Shown here: positions 61,830-64,000 of the stretch, in pieces
Numbering within the stretch: position 1 is the stretch's first letter
Layout of the letters: each line of letters opens with the position of its first letter
Origin: Piper betle
Taxonomy: Eukaryota; Streptophyta; Magnoliopsida; Piperales; Piperaceae
DNA length: 64,000 bases
Assembly (NCBI GenBank): GCA_033002965.1
Contig: JAURVB010002664.1
Location: 178,413-242,412 of the forward strand
Direction: 5' to 3'
Program-made: the position numbers and the translations under genes
Notes under the pieces: generated by a model
Databases searched by the model: none
Seen by the model: the letters and a program-made list of their open reading frames with translations, nothing else
What the model was told of the DNA's origin: nothing

Positions 61830-63000
61830 GAGCGTTTCGCAAACAATAGAACGTTGTTGTTAACATAGGTTCATGCCATTTTGGGATTAGTAACATCATG
61901 CGCTGATAGTCGCAAATGCAGAAAATAAAATAAGATAGTCAAAAAATTTTTCATGGCTTTCTTGCGAGTTTTCAAAGGTGGGTTTATTGTATGAATCCAA
62001 CTATTTAATAAGCTTTAAACACAAAAATATAAATAAGTAGGTTCTTTTGTTTGTGTTGGAATGCACGCCCAGATTTGGATGCCCCACTTTTGATTCTTGT
62101 AGTCTCCAAATGATAAAAACACACTCCACCAACGCTATCGGCAAACGTCTAAAAATGGTAGAGACACAGAACTTTTTCGTGCGAATTGGAGGACGGGAAA
62201 ACTATGAAATAGTTCCGCCCCCCGACGAGCTGGGCAGGACCAAGCTGGTTTGGCTCACGTTATGTCAGGTAAATTAATTTGAAACCAAGTCGAAAGTTCA
62301 GGCTTCTGAACCGAGTGGCGTGGCACACGACCTGAAACTGGGTTCACAGGGTGGGAAATGGTGTACGGTGCGCCAACTGTAGAAACGGGTCACAAACGGG
62401 TGACGGATATGGGTTACGGGCTGCGCGCAACGGTCAGATCGGCACACACAGTTAGTAGAGCGTGTGTAGCCGGATCTTGTCGGACCAGACGGACGCGGTA
62501 ATGTGAATGTTTGCACGACAGACCCGTCTAAGGAGGGTGCAACGTAGACAGGGTGTAGGGCTCCGGCAACGGCGAATGTGGCGGTGACGGGTCTCAGAGA
62601 CCGCCCATAATGGAAGTATTCGGCCAAGGGAGTCAAACCAAGGCGGCGTCATGGTTGGCGGTGGCGCTGGCTGGCCGAATAATGGCATGGCGGCGGCGGA
62701 ACTCGGTCAGGACTTGTAGCCACAACAAGGGCTACTGATCGGACCTCTATGAGTGGCCAGAAGCGACCCTGGTTAACCAGACGGAGGCTCGAAACTCTGG
62801 CCAGAATCTGAATTCTTATTCTGGCCGAAAGTGATTGGGGCACTTTCCGGCAGCGACACGGCTTCCTGGTGTCGAGGGTTGATCGTAAACTATATCTAGA
62901 GATTAGGGGAACCTCTTGGACGTGATGGTTTGGTTGGAGGTCTCTTGGGCCGGCCGCGGGAGGGCTTCACAGTTGGAGGAGCGTGGCGGCCTTAGGTTCA
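61830..63000 (-). mobile_element. LTR-like repeat Z, copy C (diverged)
   Basis: Resembles copies A and B in structure. It has a terminal GGTGGGATGAGCGTTTCGC block at 61832 (compare GCGTGGGATTTCCGC at 47582), an AT-rich middle, then a GC-rich zone (62300-62990), with TGTACGGTGCGCCAACTG (62359) matching CACACGGTGCGCTAACT (48096) of copy B. No protein motif is recognisable. Divergence is high, so the boundaries are approximate. Confidence 0.4.
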
Positions 63001-63507
63001 ACCTCTTCTCCGGCGATCCTTCATGGCGATAGTCCAGCGAATACGAGCTTCGACTGAGTCTGGGCAAGGCATGGGGATGATGACGGAAGCACAGGCTTCA
63101 TGGAAGTGGTCTTTGCCTGGTCTGGGATGGCCGGAGGTCACCGGAAAAGTCATTGGAGAATTAGATCCCAAACTGATAAAATAAGAGAAGGGTAAGCTTT
63201 TTTGTGTTGGTTTTTCTCTCACTGGGAGCACAAGAAACATAGTGACAAAATGCATTTCTACCATAATATAATCGCTTTGTTAAATCCAAATGAAAAGTTA
63301 AACAAAAGTAAAATATAATGTACGAAGCTTAACATACGTAAACATGAACTAATAAATAGAGATTAAACTAAAAATTAAATAACATACAAGTTGCTGTAAA
63401 GATATATAAGAATAACAAATACTATAATAATCAAACCCATACTTACAGTAGACAATCTAGTCATCTGCCCACGAGGAGGAAAGGTTAGAAATCAAGCAAC
63501 GTTTGCG
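63001..63507. other. Intergenic, no feature seen
   Basis: AT-rich from about 63180. No gene, RNA or repeat could be supported. Confidence 0.35.
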
Positions 63508-64000
63508 CACTGGTAAAAAAAATTGTCTTCTACGCATAATACGGTTACTGAACTTGTTCAACTGGAACGTTTGCAACTGCACTTCCATTGTAAAGCAGTT
63601 GCAAACTTGAAGAAATTATTATTTGCAATCACATTTCCAGTTGCAAACTGCTATTGCAATAATATTTCAAAAAAAATTAAAAAATTATTTACAACCACTT
63701 CCCCGTTGCAAAGCGGTTGCAAACTTTTATAGAAAAATTATTACCACCATCTGAATTTAAAAATTTAGAATGAAACACAATTTACCAAAAATTTAAGTTA
63801 CTAGCAGCAAATTATACAATTTAGCTCATCAAATAAATTTGCTCATTAAAGGCTTTTAATCGGAACGTTAAACCCTTTTTCAGATCTATAGGGTAAGCAA
63901 AAGCATCCCCTCTATACAAAACTTCTAGAGCCTTTTTCAAATTTATAACCCTTTTCCAGGCTCTACCAACAATCCTTCTCTGGCTACAGGAACTTGTTTG
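63508..64000 (+). mobile_element. CACTA (En/Spm-type) transposon end, running out of the window
   Basis: CACTGGTAAAAAAAATTG at 63508 matches the CACTGGTAGAAAAA-type terminal inverted repeat of plant CACTA elements, preceded by GCG (63505-63507) as candidate 3-base target duplication. Inside it, subterminal repeats containing TTGCAA and CACTTCC/CAC(A)TTTCC recur near 63570-63615, 63628-63660 and 63688-63727, as GTTGCAAA, TTTGCAATCACATTTCCAG and CGTTGCAAAGCGGTTGCAAA. No transposase reading frame is visible within the window. Confidence 0.65.

Overview
The window is nuclear DNA of a flowering plant. The genes have many short coding exons with GT/AG borders, long AT-rich introns and single-exon PPR and TMN genes. 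Between them lie nested LTR retrotransposons, L1-type LINE pieces, hAT and CACTA ends. Several genes have GC-rich first exons with AT-rich introns and 3' parts, which fits a non-grass monocot somewhat better than a typical dicot, but the species cannot be fixed from the sequence alone. No CRISPR array, rRNA or convincing tRNA was seen.

Layout. 0-2.4 kb: a large foldback (long inverted repeat) holding a nested hAT-like element with an 8-bp target duplication. 2.9-5.0 kb (-): a TM9SF/TMN endomembrane protein gene with a homopolymer frameshift. 6.2-15.1 kb: a decayed Copia retrotransposon with both LTRs, its leader split by a gypsy-type long LTR. 15.9-23.5 kb (+): an eight-exon R3H plus G-patch (SQS1-like) gene, also frameshifted at a homopolymer. 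24.2-33.6 kb: a block of diverged LTR sequence in both orientations, with a gag zinc-finger remnant and a PB1-domain remnant. 34.4-38.1 kb (+): a five-exon coiled-coil protein with an EAR-like C-terminus. 40.6-40.9 kb (+): a single-exon Cys/His-rich small protein. 42.3-53.8 kb (-): a 14-exon ABERRANT LATERAL ROOT FORMATION 4 (ALF4, glomulin family) gene whose introns carry an antisense LINE and a sense-oriented LTR-like insertion. 54.5-55.1 kb: a LINE endonuclease remnant. 57.3-57.7 kb (+): a TED7-like tracheary-element protein. 57.9-59.3 kb (-): a PLS-type PPR protein. 60.6-60.8 kb (-): an unrecognised short exon. 60.9-61.7 kb: a GC-rich segment bounded by (TA)n on both sides. 61.8-63.0 kb: a third copy of the dispersed LTR-like repeat. 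63.5 kb to the end: the terminus of a CACTA-type transposon.

The host genes are unrelated housekeeping or developmental genes (endomembrane transport, RNA processing, cullin-ligase regulation, xylem wall formation, organelle RNA editing) and show no operon-like logic. Three of them carry frame breaks at or beside short homopolymers, while splice sites and reading frames are otherwise intact. This points first to sequence or assembly error. No new biological system was found. The best leads are the foldback/hAT nest, the GC-rich (TA)n-bounded element, the dispersed LTR-like family and the PB1 fragment inside transposon DNA.
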